Source: Mucilaginibacter sp. dw_454 (GTDB lineage Bacteria; Bacteroidota; Bacteroidia; Sphingobacteriales; Sphingobacteriaceae). From it: a stretch of 64,000 nt of DNA. The position numbers and the translations under genes are program-made. Under the pieces are notes generated by a model that worked only from the letters and a program-made list of their open reading frames with translations, was not told where the DNA came from and ran no database searches. This document shows, in pieces, positions 18,353 through 26,955 of the stretch (position 1 is the stretch's first letter; every line of letters starts with the position of its first letter). The stretch covers positions 124,001 through 188,000 of the forward strand of contig NZ_JAAVVB010000003.1 in assembly GCF_018449775.1 (NCBI RefSeq), in the 5' to 3' direction.

Positions 18353-19111
18353 ATGAAAGCCGGGCAGCCCATATTAAGCGTAATCACCGTGGTTTATAAT
18401 AACGCGGTTGATATCGAGCGTACACTATTGTCGGTTTTTAAACAAACCTATCCGCATATAGAATATGTTGTGGTTGATGGTGGCTCGACTGACGGCACCC
18501 TGCAAATCATTGAAAAGTATAAAGACAAAATCGCGAAACTAATCAGCGAAAAAGACAAGGGCATTTACGATGCCATGAATAAAGGTCTTACCCTCGCCAC
18601 CGGCGATTATGTGTTGTTTATGAATTCGGCTGACGAGTTTTATTCAGCCGATACAGTTAGCTCCGTTTTTGCTGCCGCGCCCGATGCTGATATCTATTAC
18701 GGCGAAACCGAAATGATTGGCGCAAATGGAGAAAACCTTGGTCGCCGCCGCCACCAGGCTCCTGAAAACTTTACCTGGCGCGATTTTAGATACGGCATGA
18801 GTATCAGTCACCAGGCTATTTATATCAAACGTTCGCTGGTTAAATCGTATGATCCTAAATATCAGCTAAGCGCCGATATCGACTGGATCTTGGATGCCGC
18901 TAAAAAAGCAAAGATTATAGTCAACGTACATCAATACGTGGCTAAATATCAGGTGGGAGGGATGTCGAAACACAAACATCGCCAAAGCTTATTGGAACGT
19001 TTTGATATTATGAAACGGCATTATGGGTTATTGCCAACGTTATTAGACCACGGGGTTATTGCCTTTAACCTGGGCTGGTACTGGCTCAAGCATCGCCGAA
19101 CTAATGACTAA
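18353..19111 (+). CDS. Glycosyltransferase family 2
   Basis: The 252-residue GT-A protein has the N-terminal pattern LSVITVVYNNAVDIERTLLS, then VVDGGSTDGT (about 42-51), SEKDKGIYDAMNKGL (about 63-77) and YVLFMNSADEF (about 87-97). The last is the position of the metal-binding DxD; NSADEF is the variant seen in colanic acid WcaE-type enzymes. It lacks membrane helices. Its ATG directly follows the stop of the GT4 gene. A strong bidirectional terminator lies downstream, which closes the glycan region on this side. Confidence 0.9.
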   Translation: MKAGQPILSVITVVYNNAVDIERTLLSVFKQTYPHIEYVVVDGGSTDGTLQIIEKYKDKIAKLISEKDKGIYDAMNKGLTLATGDYVLFMNSADEFYSADTVSSVFAAAPDADIYYGETEMIGANGENLGRRRHQAPENFTWRDFRYGMSISHQAIYIKRSLVKSYDPKYQLSADIDWILDAAKKAKIIVNVHQYVAKYQVGGMSKHKHRQSLLERFDIMKRHYGLLPTLLDHGVIAFNLGWYWLKHRRTND

Positions 19112-19112
19112 C

Positions 19113-19146
19113 AAAAAAGGCGATCCATCGTTGGATCGCCTTTTTT
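19113..19146. terminator. Bidirectional terminator between GT2 and yfhO-like gene
   Basis: A perfect 15-bp stem (19113-19127 with 19132-19146, core GGCGATCCA/TGGATCGCC) with a 4-nt loop TCGT carries six A on the left and six T on the right. It serves both convergent genes. Confidence 0.92.
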
Positions 19147-19164
19147 GTTAGTATGAATTAGCTA

Positions 19165-21657
19165 TTAAGGCTTTTTTTCAGTTAGTTTCTTTTTATTCTC
19201 CGTATATCCTGCAAAGCCCAGCGCCAGGATCAATAATATTGATCCTGCCAGAGAGATGGTCTCGCCGGCATAATAAGATACGGGGTGGAATTTAAATTCG
19301 ATCGTATGATTACCCACTGGTATCTGCGCTGCACGTAAAATGTAATCGGCACGGAAATAAGGCGTTTCTTGCCCGTCAATGTACATTTTCCAGCCTTTAT
19401 CATAATAAACTTCAGAGAACACCGCTATTTGCGTGGCGGTTGAATGACTCTTATAAGTCATATGATCCGGGTTGTAATTTACCAGATCTATGGTGCTATT
19501 GGTATCTATTACCGCTTCCTTCTCGTTGATCAGGCTTCTGTATCTTTGGTCAATTATAGCTTCTTCTTTGGGGTTAAAGCTGCTAATGGCTGCCATCTCT
19601 TCGTCGGCATTTTGCGCATATTTTACATTTTGCACAAACCAGGCATGGCCGCATGCAGTTGGATTAGCCTGCATATTTACGCTTTGTGTTTTAGGATCAG
19701 ACGTGATCAGGTATTTCACATTCATCATGTCCAGAACATCATGATTGATGCTCTTCGTGAACTGACCGTCAATGATCTCCTGGTAGCGTTTAAGCCTGGC
19801 TGCCGAATACCCGCCGAATGATTTGTGAAAGAACGGATTGCGCAGGTCATAGGTTAGCGGTTCGGAAGTATCAAAGACTCTGAAATCAGGATCTTTATCA
19901 CGTTGGATAAACTGATCAACCTCGCGTGGTTGCGGTGCGTTTGTTTCTTGCTTATCTGCAAAATTTTCGTCTTTTAGATAGCGTTTATCAACCTGCCAAA
20001 AATCAGCCAGCATTAATACCAATAAACCTATAGACACTATAGTTGCTGTAATCTTATGTTTCAGAAACGCTAATAAAATACCGAAGGCTAATATCACAAA
20101 TATCAAAGAGCGAATAGCATCGGCACGTTCCAGGCCGATACGGTCTTGAACAACAGCGGCCGAAATCTGTGCTGCTATAGCATTGTCATTATGCAGCTGT
20201 TGAGCCAGCATTTGGGTTCCGTTGACTTGATCGGCAGAATGAAAGCTTAATATCAGATCAGGTACCGCTATCAAAATTATCAACAAGCCACCTGTGATGT
20301 AAAAAGCCAGCAAAAGCTTTTTGGTGACATATTTAGTGTCGTTAGCTTCCAGTGTTTCCTTAACAGCCAGGAAGGCCAGTATCGGGAAACATAAACCGGC
20401 AACCGCCAGGACAGACTCTACCGTACGGAATTTATTATACAGTGGGAAATATTTAAAGAATAGATCTGATACTACCGGCCAGTTACCACCGAATGATAAT
20501 AACATGGTCAAAACCACGGTGCCTAACAACCACCATTTTAAACGGCTTCTTACCACAACCAATCCAAAAATAAACAAGAAGCAAACCACCGCCCCAAAAT
20601 AAAACGGACCGCTGGTGCTTGGTTTGGCGCCCCAATACATAGTCAAGCCTGGGAAGCCGCCAGAAATTTGATTGGCAAACTGCACGGATTGCTCTTGTGA
20701 CTGACCAGCACTGCTGAATACTTTAGCGGTGGCCGAATTTTGGTCAAGCGCTTCGGCTCCGCCACCGGTTGCACCACCATAAGCATTTGGTACCAGGAAT
20801 GTTAAACACTCGCTTACACCCTGGCTCCACTGGTAGGCGTAATCTTTAGCTAAGCCGCTGCTTGGCTCGGTAGTGTGCTGCGATAAATTTGATTGACCTC
20901 GAATGGTGTCTTTACCATAATCATAGGTGCTCCAAAGTATTGAAGCATTTACCATTAAGGCTAATACTAAAGCACCTCCCAAATAAGCTAATGACTTTAG
21001 GTAGTTATTGAGCGTTTTGGCTTTGATAGCATGGTAAAGCTCAATGCCTGCTAAAATTAAAATTGCAAACATGAAGTAATAAGTCATTTGCACGTGGTTG
21101 GCGCGAATCTCCAGAGACAAAAATAAAGCCGTGAGCGAGCCGCCCAAAATGTGCTTACCGCGCAGCGTAAGTATAATACTGGCCAGTAACGGTGCAAAAT
21201 AAGCAATAGCCGATGCCTGGTTGGAGTGTCCGGCAACCAATAAAATGATATTGTATGATGAAAACGTAAACGCGATAGCGCCGGCCGCAGCCAGCCACGG
21301 ATTCAGTTTTAATACTGTGAACAAGAAGTAAGTGCCTAATAAAAGCAATAAAACAGTATCAATTGGGTTAGGGAATACCGCTTTCATAGCATGGATAACA
21401 TGCGTGGTGATATTATGGTTGTAAGGAGCCCAAAGCTGGAAAGCAGGCATACCGCCAAAGATCTGGTTGGTCCAGAGTATAGTAGTATCTTTAGCTTTGT
21501 AGGCATCAATTTCGGTGGTGGTTGACTGGGCACCGGTTACGTCGGCCTGGCCTAATACTTTACCCTGGAATGCAGGCGTAAAATACAGGAAACAGATCAC
21601 TAAAAAAATTCCGATGATGGCAAAGTGAATGCCATTGCGCTTAAACCAGTTGCTCAT
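19165..21657 (-). CDS. YfhO-family membrane protein (GT-C-like fold)
   Basis: The 830-residue protein has about 12-13 membrane helices, starting with AIIGIFLVICFLYFTPAF (about 13-30). A long extracytoplasmic region runs about 560-780, and the last helix is followed by a basic lysine-rich C-terminus. This is the YfhO/bacterial membrane protein family, related to GT-C glycosyltransferases; Bacillus YfhO is needed for glycosylation of teichoic acids. The early periplasmic loop holds acidic residues (LGQADVTGAQ) where GT-C enzymes place the catalytic acid. Adjacent glycan genes suggest it transfers a lipid-linked sugar in the periplasm, but the acceptor is unknown. Confidence 0.85.
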   Translation of the reverse strand: MSNWFKRNGIHFAIIGIFLVICFLYFTPAFQGKVLGQADVTGAQSTTTEIDAYKAKDTTILWTNQIFGGMPAFQLWAPYNHNITTHVIHAMKAVFPNPIDTVLLLLLGTYFLFTVLKLNPWLAAAGAIAFTFSSYNIILLVAGHSNQASAIAYFAPLLASIILTLRGKHILGGSLTALFLSLEIRANHVQMTYYFMFAILILAGIELYHAIKAKTLNNYLKSLAYLGGALVLALMVNASILWSTYDYGKDTIRGQSNLSQHTTEPSSGLAKDYAYQWSQGVSECLTFLVPNAYGGATGGGAEALDQNSATAKVFSSAGQSQEQSVQFANQISGGFPGLTMYWGAKPSTSGPFYFGAVVCFLFIFGLVVVRSRLKWWLLGTVVLTMLLSFGGNWPVVSDLFFKYFPLYNKFRTVESVLAVAGLCFPILAFLAVKETLEANDTKYVTKKLLLAFYITGGLLIILIAVPDLILSFHSADQVNGTQMLAQQLHNDNAIAAQISAAVVQDRIGLERADAIRSLIFVILAFGILLAFLKHKITATIVSIGLLVLMLADFWQVDKRYLKDENFADKQETNAPQPREVDQFIQRDKDPDFRVFDTSEPLTYDLRNPFFHKSFGGYSAARLKRYQEIIDGQFTKSINHDVLDMMNVKYLITSDPKTQSVNMQANPTACGHAWFVQNVKYAQNADEEMAAISSFNPKEEAIIDQRYRSLINEKEAVIDTNSTIDLVNYNPDHMTYKSHSTATQIAVFSEVYYDKGWKMYIDGQETPYFRADYILRAAQIPVGNHTIEFKFHPVSYYAGETISLAGSILLILALGFAGYTENKKKLTEKKP

Positions 21658-21739
21658 TTAAGGTTTTTTAAAATATATAATTATTAATGCTCAAAAATAG
21701 AAAATTGCCTGACAATAGGAATTATATGTTTGAAACGAT

Positions 21740-22024
21740 TTATACGCCCTGAGTATGGGCAGCGAAAAGCAGTATAATAATGCCTAAAATACTTAGGCCA
21801 TAGGCAATAACTATCTGCCTGGTATATTCTTCAATATTTCTGCGGATATTGAAGTAATTATAAACGGCTAATAAAATTATGGTCAGGAAAAAGAACCAGT
21901 TAAACTTGTTATCAAGTGTAAATAAGGCGCAACAAACCACGTAATTGGCAATAATCAGCAATACATATTTAGGCGTATTGTTGTGTCTGCGTCTGCGGTT
22001 AAATAATGGGCCAGGTTGTTCCAC
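21740..22024 (-). CDS. Small membrane protein of unknown function
   Basis: The 94-residue protein starts at GTG 22022-22024. A basic N-terminus (FNRRRRHNNTPK) precedes three hydrophobic stretches at about 19-37, 43-58 and 69-89, so it should be an inner-membrane protein with the basic end in the cytoplasm. I do not recognise a family. It starts 6 nt after the stop of the DUF4834-like gene and probably depends on that gene's translation. The large YfhO-like gene lies 82 nt downstream on the same strand and may be cotranscribed. Confidence 0.65.
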   Translation of the reverse strand: MEQPGPLFNRRRRHNNTPKYVLLIIANYVVCCALFTLDNKFNWFFFLTIILLAVYNYFNIRRNIEEYTRQIVIAYGLSILGIIILLFAAHTQGV

Positions 22025-22030
22025 GGTTAA

Positions 22031-22291
22031 CTATTTTACTTCTTCGTAATCAACAAAATCACCGGCTTTGTCTGTAAAATGGCCTTTTTTGTCGGTTTTT
22101 TCAGGGACATAATCAACCTTGATACGGCCGGTTGGCTGTTCAGGGCGGTTGCTGTAATTAGTTTGCTGCTGTTGTTGCTGAGCCTTGTTAACCATGCTTT
22201 GAAAAAGTGCGGGTATTGCCCAGCGCAGTATAGCTCTTACAATGTATAGTATCGCAATTGCGATGAATATAAAACGAATAAATTCTTCCAT
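22031..22291 (-). CDS. DUF4834-like small membrane protein
   Basis: I start it at ATG 22289-22291 (86 residues); the frame extends ten codons further to 22321. An N-terminal helix (FIRFIFIAIAILYIVRAILRW) is followed by a Gln-rich linker (six Q in a row near residue 45) and the C-terminal end GRIKVDYVPEK and DKAGDFVDYEEVK, which is typical of the Bacteroidota DUF4834 family. Its function is unknown. It leads a minus-strand group with the 94-residue membrane protein. Family assignment is from memory of the end motif, so moderate confidence. Confidence 0.7.
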   Translation of the reverse strand: MEEFIRFIFIAIAILYIVRAILRWAIPALFQSMVNKAQQQQQQTNYSNRPEQPTGRIKVDYVPEKTDKKGHFTDKAGDFVDYEEVK

Positions 22292-22439
22292 CTGATTTTC
22301 TTTGCTGTAAAGCGGCTGCAAATATAATAATTATTATAACGGCAAAATTGTTTGCTTATGATTTGCGCTTTTGTTTTAAGACACTCTTTTGCTATGCTTG
22401 TTACATCAGGGGAATGTCATTTGTACTGAATTCAAATCA

Positions 22440-22535
22440 GGCTGTCACCCTGAGGCACTCGAAGGGTGAGCGATGGCCTGCCTGGCGTTTAGTTGGCCTT
22501 TGCCCTCATGCTTCGAGTGCCTCAGCATGACAGCC
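22440..22535. repeat. Palindromic intergenic repeat, family A copy 2
   Basis: Arms at 22440-22464 and 22511-22535 are complementary over 25 bp with two mismatches. It shares its layout and most bases with the copy at 15371-15470, and base changes in one arm are matched in the other. It lies downstream of uvrB and upstream of the DUF4834-like gene. The remaining part of the 22292-22556 gap shows nothing else I can name. Confidence 0.75.
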
Positions 22536-22556
22536 AGCCCCAGCGCGCTACCTTAC

Positions 22557-24584
22557 TTACGAAAACTTCTCTTCCATCATTTTCTCTAGCGCAAACATTT
22601 CGTCGCGCAGTTTGGCGGCACGTAAAAAGTCCATATCCTTGGCTGCGGCAAGCATGTCTTTCTTGGTATTGTCGATAGATTTTTTCAGGTCGCCTTTTGA
22701 CATGTATTGAACAATCGGGTCGGCAGCCAGAGTCATTATCTCGTCTTCTACATACGCTTTTTGTACGCCACCCTGGAAATCCATTACTGATGTTTGCTCA
22801 ATGATCTCTGCCCGGGTTTTACCAACAGTCATCGGCGTAATGCCATGCTCTGCATTGTATGCAATCTGTTTTTCGCGACGACGCAATGTTTCACTCATCG
22901 TGATCGCCATCGAGTCGGTAATCTTATCGGCATACATAATTACACGTCCACGGTCGTTACGCGCAGCGCGGCCTATAGTTTGTATCAGAGAACGCTCGCT
23001 GCGCAGGAATCCTTCTTTATCGGCATCTAAAATTGCTACTAAAGAAACCTCAGGTAAATCAAGGCCCTCACGGAGCAAGTTAATACCTATCAATACATCA
23101 AACACGCCTAAACGCAGATCGCGCAGTATCTCTACCCTTTGCAGGGTCTTAACTTCCGAGTGGATATACCGGCATTTGATACCCAAACGGTCCATATATT
23201 TTGCCAGCTCTTCAGACATGCGTTTGGTTAGGGTGGTTACTAAAACACGGTCGCCCATTTTTACGGTTTTATCTACTTCGTCTAAAAGGTCGTCCACCTG
23301 GTTAATTACCGGGCGCACTTCTATTAACGGATCAAGCAAACCGGTAGGGCGTATCACCTGCTCAACCACCACACCATCAGATTTTTCTAATTCAAAATCA
23401 GCAGGGGTAGCGCTTACATAGATAGTTTGTGGTGCCAGGCGCTCAAACTCCATAAAGTTAAGGGGCCGGTTATCCATAGCTGCAGGCAGGCGGAAACCAT
23501 AATCAACCAAAGAGATCTTTCTGGAACGGTCACCGCCGTACATGGCCCTGATCTGCGGAACAGTAACGTGGCTCTCGTCTATCACCATTAAATAATCATC
23601 CGGAAAATAATCCAGCAAACAGAACGGCCTGGCACCCGGCGCACGGCCATCAAAAAAGCGGGAGTAATTTTCAATACCCGAGCAATAACCCAACTCACGG
23701 ATCATTTCCAGGTCGTAGTTTACCCGCTCTTCCAGCCGTTTAGCTTCCAGGTAGCGGCCATCGTCTATAAATTGCTTTTTGCGGGTTTCCAGCTCCTCTT
23801 GTATGGCCCAGATAGATTGCGTGAAACGTTCGCGCGGTGCCACATACAGGTTAGCCGGATAAAGCACCATATGCGTCATCTTTTCTACGGTTTTGCCACT
23901 GCCAATGTCAAACGTGCTTAGCTCTTCAATGTCATCGCCAAAAAAAGAAATACGGTAAGCGTGGTCCATATAAGCCGGGAAAATATCGACGGTATCGCCT
24001 TTAACCCTAAAGGTGCCGCGTTTAAAATCGGCTGTAGTGCGCGAATATAATATCTCTACCAAGCGGTGTAAAAATGCATTGCGGCTTATCCTGGTACCTA
24101 CCGCAAACTTAAATACCGAGTTGGCAAAATCCTCCGGGTTACCCATACCATAAATGCAGGAAATAGATGATACCACAATCACATCCCTACGGCCACTCAT
24201 CAAAGCCGAAGTAGTGCGCAAACGCAGCTTTTCAATCTCCTCATTGATCTGCAGATCTTTTTCTATATAAGTATTGGTGGTGGGTATAAAAGCCTCCGGC
24301 TGATAGTAATCGTAGTAGGATACAAAGTAGTTAACCGCGTTTTCCGGGAAAAACTGTTTGAACTCGCCATAGAGCTGCGCCGCAAGGGTTTTATTGTGGC
24401 TCAGAATCAGCGTAGGTTTCTGCGTTTGCTGGATAACATTGGCTACCGTAAACGTTTTGCCCGAGCCGGTAACACCCAGCAGGGTTTGATAATTTTCGCC
24501 GCCGTTCACGCCTTCAACCAGTTGACGGATGGCTTCGGGCTGGTCACCGGTGGGTTTATATTGAGAGGTTAATTTAAAATCCAT
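22557..24584 (-). CDS. uvrB: Excinuclease ABC subunit B (UvrB)
   Basis: The 675-residue protein has normal UvrB length. It shows Walker A LLGVTGSGKTFT (about 35-46), the DNA-wedging beta-hairpin YFVSYYDYYQPEAFIP (about 87-102), helicase motif II DESH (about 337-340), motif VI QTIGRAARN (about 541-549) and a C-terminal UVR coiled-coil (about 635-670) with LRDEMFALEKMMEE, which contacts UvrA/UvrC. It loads damaged DNA in nucleotide excision repair. It starts at ATG 24582-24584. It is flanked by repeats on both sides and seems to be transcribed alone. Confidence 0.98.
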   Translation of the reverse strand: MDFKLTSQYKPTGDQPEAIRQLVEGVNGGENYQTLLGVTGSGKTFTVANVIQQTQKPTLILSHNKTLAAQLYGEFKQFFPENAVNYFVSYYDYYQPEAFIPTTNTYIEKDLQINEEIEKLRLRTTSALMSGRRDVIVVSSISCIYGMGNPEDFANSVFKFAVGTRISRNAFLHRLVEILYSRTTADFKRGTFRVKGDTVDIFPAYMDHAYRISFFGDDIEELSTFDIGSGKTVEKMTHMVLYPANLYVAPRERFTQSIWAIQEELETRKKQFIDDGRYLEAKRLEERVNYDLEMIRELGYCSGIENYSRFFDGRAPGARPFCLLDYFPDDYLMVIDESHVTVPQIRAMYGGDRSRKISLVDYGFRLPAAMDNRPLNFMEFERLAPQTIYVSATPADFELEKSDGVVVEQVIRPTGLLDPLIEVRPVINQVDDLLDEVDKTVKMGDRVLVTTLTKRMSEELAKYMDRLGIKCRYIHSEVKTLQRVEILRDLRLGVFDVLIGINLLREGLDLPEVSLVAILDADKEGFLRSERSLIQTIGRAARNDRGRVIMYADKITDSMAITMSETLRRREKQIAYNAEHGITPMTVGKTRAEIIEQTSVMDFQGGVQKAYVEDEIMTLAADPIVQYMSKGDLKKSIDNTKKDMLAAAKDMDFLRAAKLRDEMFALEKMMEEKFS

Positions 24585-24624
24585 GTTTTACAAAAATACC
24601 TGTTTTTTATGTTGTACGTATGAC

Positions 24625-24713
24625 GTTTTACGTTGTACGTTGTACGTTTTCTTTTACAATAGCATTATTATAGGTTTTGTTATACGTATCACCTAAAACG
24701 TACGACGTAAAAC
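24625..24713. repeat. ACGT-rich inverted and tandem repeat between uvrB and upp
   Basis: The divergent 267-nt gap holds GTTTTACG, then two copies of TTGTACG, then TTTT (24625-24650). Bases 24695-24713 (AAAACGTACGACGTAAAAC) pair with it if one 7-mer is looped out. Both genes' promoters must lie here; I could not place them with confidence. Confidence 0.5.
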
Positions 24714-24851
24714 CTCAACAACAAAAAAAGTACCTGCTTGTGACAACCTTATGTCAGCAGAAAAAAATATATCATCTACAGAACTATTTTTTATCATCTG
24801 TATTATGATAAATTTACGTTAGTAAACTAAAACCTTCTAAACCCCTGTACT

Positions 24852-25496
24852 ATGATCTTCGTGCTGAATAAAACCAATACCGTGGCTAATAGTTTTTTAG
24901 CGCAAATGCGCGATATTAACGTGCAGCAGGATAAGCAGCGTTTTAGACGGAACCAGGAAAAGCTTGGCGAAATTCTGGCTTACGAGATCAGTAAGTCATT
25001 TAAATATAGCCCCGAAGAAATACAAACACCATTGGGAACCTGTACACTAAAACTACCCGCAGAAACGCCCGTGCTGGGTACCATATTGCGGGCGGGGCTA
25101 CCTTTTCATCAGGGGTTTTTAAATTTTTTTGAAGATGCCGAGTCGGCGTTTATAACCGCCTGTCGCAAGGTTAAACGTTCGGGGGCTTTTACTATACAAG
25201 TAGATCATATATCAACCCCCAACCTGGATGGCAAGACGTTTATTTTGTGCGACACCATGCTGGCCACCGGCCAAAGCATAGTTGACGTCTGTAAAGAATT
25301 AATAGCCACCTATAAAATTACCAATCTGCACATCGCCGCTATAATTGCCAGTACAGAAGGTATTGCACATGTACAGGCTAATCTACCAAAAGCCAAAATA
25401 TGGGTTTGTGCAGTGGATGAAGAAATGACCAGCAAATCTTATATAGTACCGGGGCTGGGTGATGCGGGAGATTTGTCGTTTGGAGAGAAAGCTTAG
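24852..25496 (+). CDS. upp: Uracil phosphoribosyltransferase
   Basis: The 214-residue protein matches Upp in length and layout. PVLGTILRAGLPFHQGF (about 75-91) forms the PRPP flexible loop region, ILCDTMLATGQS (about 136-147) is the PRPP-binding motif, and YIVPGLGDAGDLSFG (about 197-211) is the uracil-binding C-terminal signature. It makes UMP from uracil and PRPP in pyrimidine salvage. It stands alone, divergent from uvrB. The downstream gap (25497-25684) holds GC-rich imperfect palindromic sequence near 25540-25585 and the promoter of the next gene. Confidence 0.96.
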   Translation: MIFVLNKTNTVANSFLAQMRDINVQQDKQRFRRNQEKLGEILAYEISKSFKYSPEEIQTPLGTCTLKLPAETPVLGTILRAGLPFHQGFLNFFEDAESAFITACRKVKRSGAFTIQVDHISTPNLDGKTFILCDTMLATGQSIVDVCKELIATYKITNLHIAAIIASTEGIAHVQANLPKAKIWVCAVDEEMTSKSYIVPGLGDAGDLSFGEKA

Positions 25497-25629
25497 TTAT
25501 TTCGGATGTCGGATTTTCGATTTCGGATTGATAGCGCCCGTCACGTCATCGTGAGCGAGGTACGAGCGTGATGATCTCTGAATAACACGATTATTAATAT
25601 TTGATATTTATTTATTGTTTTAAAATAAA

Positions 25630-25662
25630 TTTGTATCGTATTGCAATTAATTTCTATACTTG
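25630..25662 (+). promoter_or_regulatory. Bacteroidota-type promoter upstream of DUF2975 gene
   Basis: TTTG at 25630-25633, a 21-nt spacer and TATACTTG at 25655-25662 match the consensus with one mismatch. This supports ATG 25685 as the start of the next gene, since an in-frame start at 25601 would lie before the promoter. Confidence 0.5.
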
Positions 25663-25684
25663 TGAAACCAATTGTCACAACGTT

Positions 25685-26671
25685 ATGAAATTTAAGTTTA
25701 GCACTAATCTTCTGGTCAATATTGTCATCATTGCTTTCGTGGGTTTGTTGGTTTTTACCTGGGCTTCGTTTTACTTTGGGCCTAAATCATTTACCGGTAC
25801 TGGTTATCTAAATAAAAATGAAGGTTATTCATATTCTCTATTAAAGCCTTTCGATCAGGAAATACCGGACAGCACTACTTATAGGAAATATGATTCTTTA
25901 AAACAGGAAAAAGAAGCAGTACGGCTTTTTAGAAATGGCGTATGGCCCCATGAGGGCGGCCCCATGTTTGCTTGGTTCCTGGCAACCGATGGCGGCTTGA
26001 TTTGCGACACTTGTACAGTGTACCGCCCGCTTGATCACGGAAAGTTTATGCCCGACCCGGGAACCCGTCAATATTATATAAAACTACCTGCCTGGCAGTT
26101 AAAATCTCAAGATTATGGGCGGCCTTATTTTGCTCCTCAATTTCATGTTGAGCATAGCCAATCGTATGTGCGTAAATTTCTGTCAGATAAAGTCCTGAAA
26201 AAAGGTAATGGCACCGATCATTCGCTTGAGCAGGTAGATGTCCCTGTAAAATTCAGGTATAATAGTAAAGATAATGTTATGCTCATCCCGGTTTCATCAG
26301 GTACCAAGCATTTTGTTTCCGGTTTGCTGTTCGGCTTAATCGCCTTATTTGGTGGGTGGTTTTACTACCTGGTAGCCTCTTTTTTAAAATTCATCATAGA
26401 TATTTCAAAAGGTCTGACCTTCACCGCAAAAAACGTGAACCGGTTAAGGCTTATCGGTTTTAGTTTGATTGGTTTCCCCGTTTTGATGATGGTGCTTCCT
26501 TTTGTAGCCCGCCTTATATTTAGTAGTTACTTTACTGACGATATTGTACTGAAAAAGGAGGTGTGGAACCAATCATGGCAAATGCTTAGCGCGGGAATTG
26601 TATTTTTGCTACTCTTCAGAGCATTCAGCCAAGGGAAAGCTTTAAAAGAGGAACAAGAACTAACTGTTTAA
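25685..26671 (+). CDS. DUF2975 membrane protein with large extracytoplasmic insert
   Basis: The 328-residue protein starts at ATG 25685. One membrane helix lies near residues 12-32, then about 180 polar residues rich in aromatic amino acids, then three helices (about 215-235, 260-280, 300-318). The last part, HFVSGLLFGLIALFGGWFYYL to LLFRAFSQGKALKEEQEL, matches DUF2975. Family members are usually much shorter, with four closely spaced helices, so the loop is an addition. The gene is followed 2 nt later by a small HTH regulator, the classic DUF2975/YozG-like pairing. Function is unknown; the pair may sense an envelope signal (inference). Confidence 0.78.
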   Translation: MKFKFSTNLLVNIVIIAFVGLLVFTWASFYFGPKSFTGTGYLNKNEGYSYSLLKPFDQEIPDSTTYRKYDSLKQEKEAVRLFRNGVWPHEGGPMFAWFLATDGGLICDTCTVYRPLDHGKFMPDPGTRQYYIKLPAWQLKSQDYGRPYFAPQFHVEHSQSYVRKFLSDKVLKKGNGTDHSLEQVDVPVKFRYNSKDNVMLIPVSSGTKHFVSGLLFGLIALFGGWFYYLVASFLKFIIDISKGLTFTAKNVNRLRLIGFSLIGFPVLMMVLPFVARLIFSSYFTDDIVLKKEVWNQSWQMLSAGIVFLLLFRAFSQGKALKEEQELTV

Positions 26672-26673
26672 CC

Positions 26674-26877
26674 ATGCCGATAATTGTAAACCTTGATGTA
26701 ATGATGGCTAAGCGCAAAATGTCATTAACAGAGCTTAGCGAAAAGGTAGGCATCACCATGGCCAATTTGTCCATCCTTAAAACAGGTAAGGCTAAGGCAG
26801 TGCGGTTAGAGACCCTGGAAGCCATTTGCCGTATATTAAATTGCCAGCCCGGAGATATTCTGGAGTTTGTGGATTGA
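26674..26877 (+). CDS. YozG-like HTH transcriptional regulator (XRE/Cro family)
   Basis: The 67-residue protein is essentially a single helix-turn-helix domain: MMAKRKMSLTELSEKVGITM, then ANLSILKTGKAKAVRLETLE and the end LNCQPGDILEFVD, which is the signature end of the YozG/Cro-CI small regulators. It starts 2 nt after the DUF2975 stop. In this gene pair the membrane protein is thought to be linked to the regulator's activity, though no direct mechanism is established. It may repress its own operon. Confidence 0.88.
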   Translation: MPIIVNLDVMMAKRKMSLTELSEKVGITMANLSILKTGKAKAVRLETLEAICRILNCQPGDILEFVD

Positions 26878-26955
26878 TTGTTTGTTAAAATTCTATTCGG
26901 TATCGCTAAACAATCTCGCTGTTAATGAGTTATATCGATAATAACTTATAACACT

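Noticed and set aside
22801..23421. A 206-residue plus-strand open frame
   Set aside because: Antisense to uvrB, Arg/Ser-rich without any domain; uvrB is well supported.
25601..25684. Extension of the DUF2975 gene to an upstream ATG-like start
   Set aside because: A good promoter lies at 25630-25662, downstream of that start, and the family N-terminus begins at 25685.
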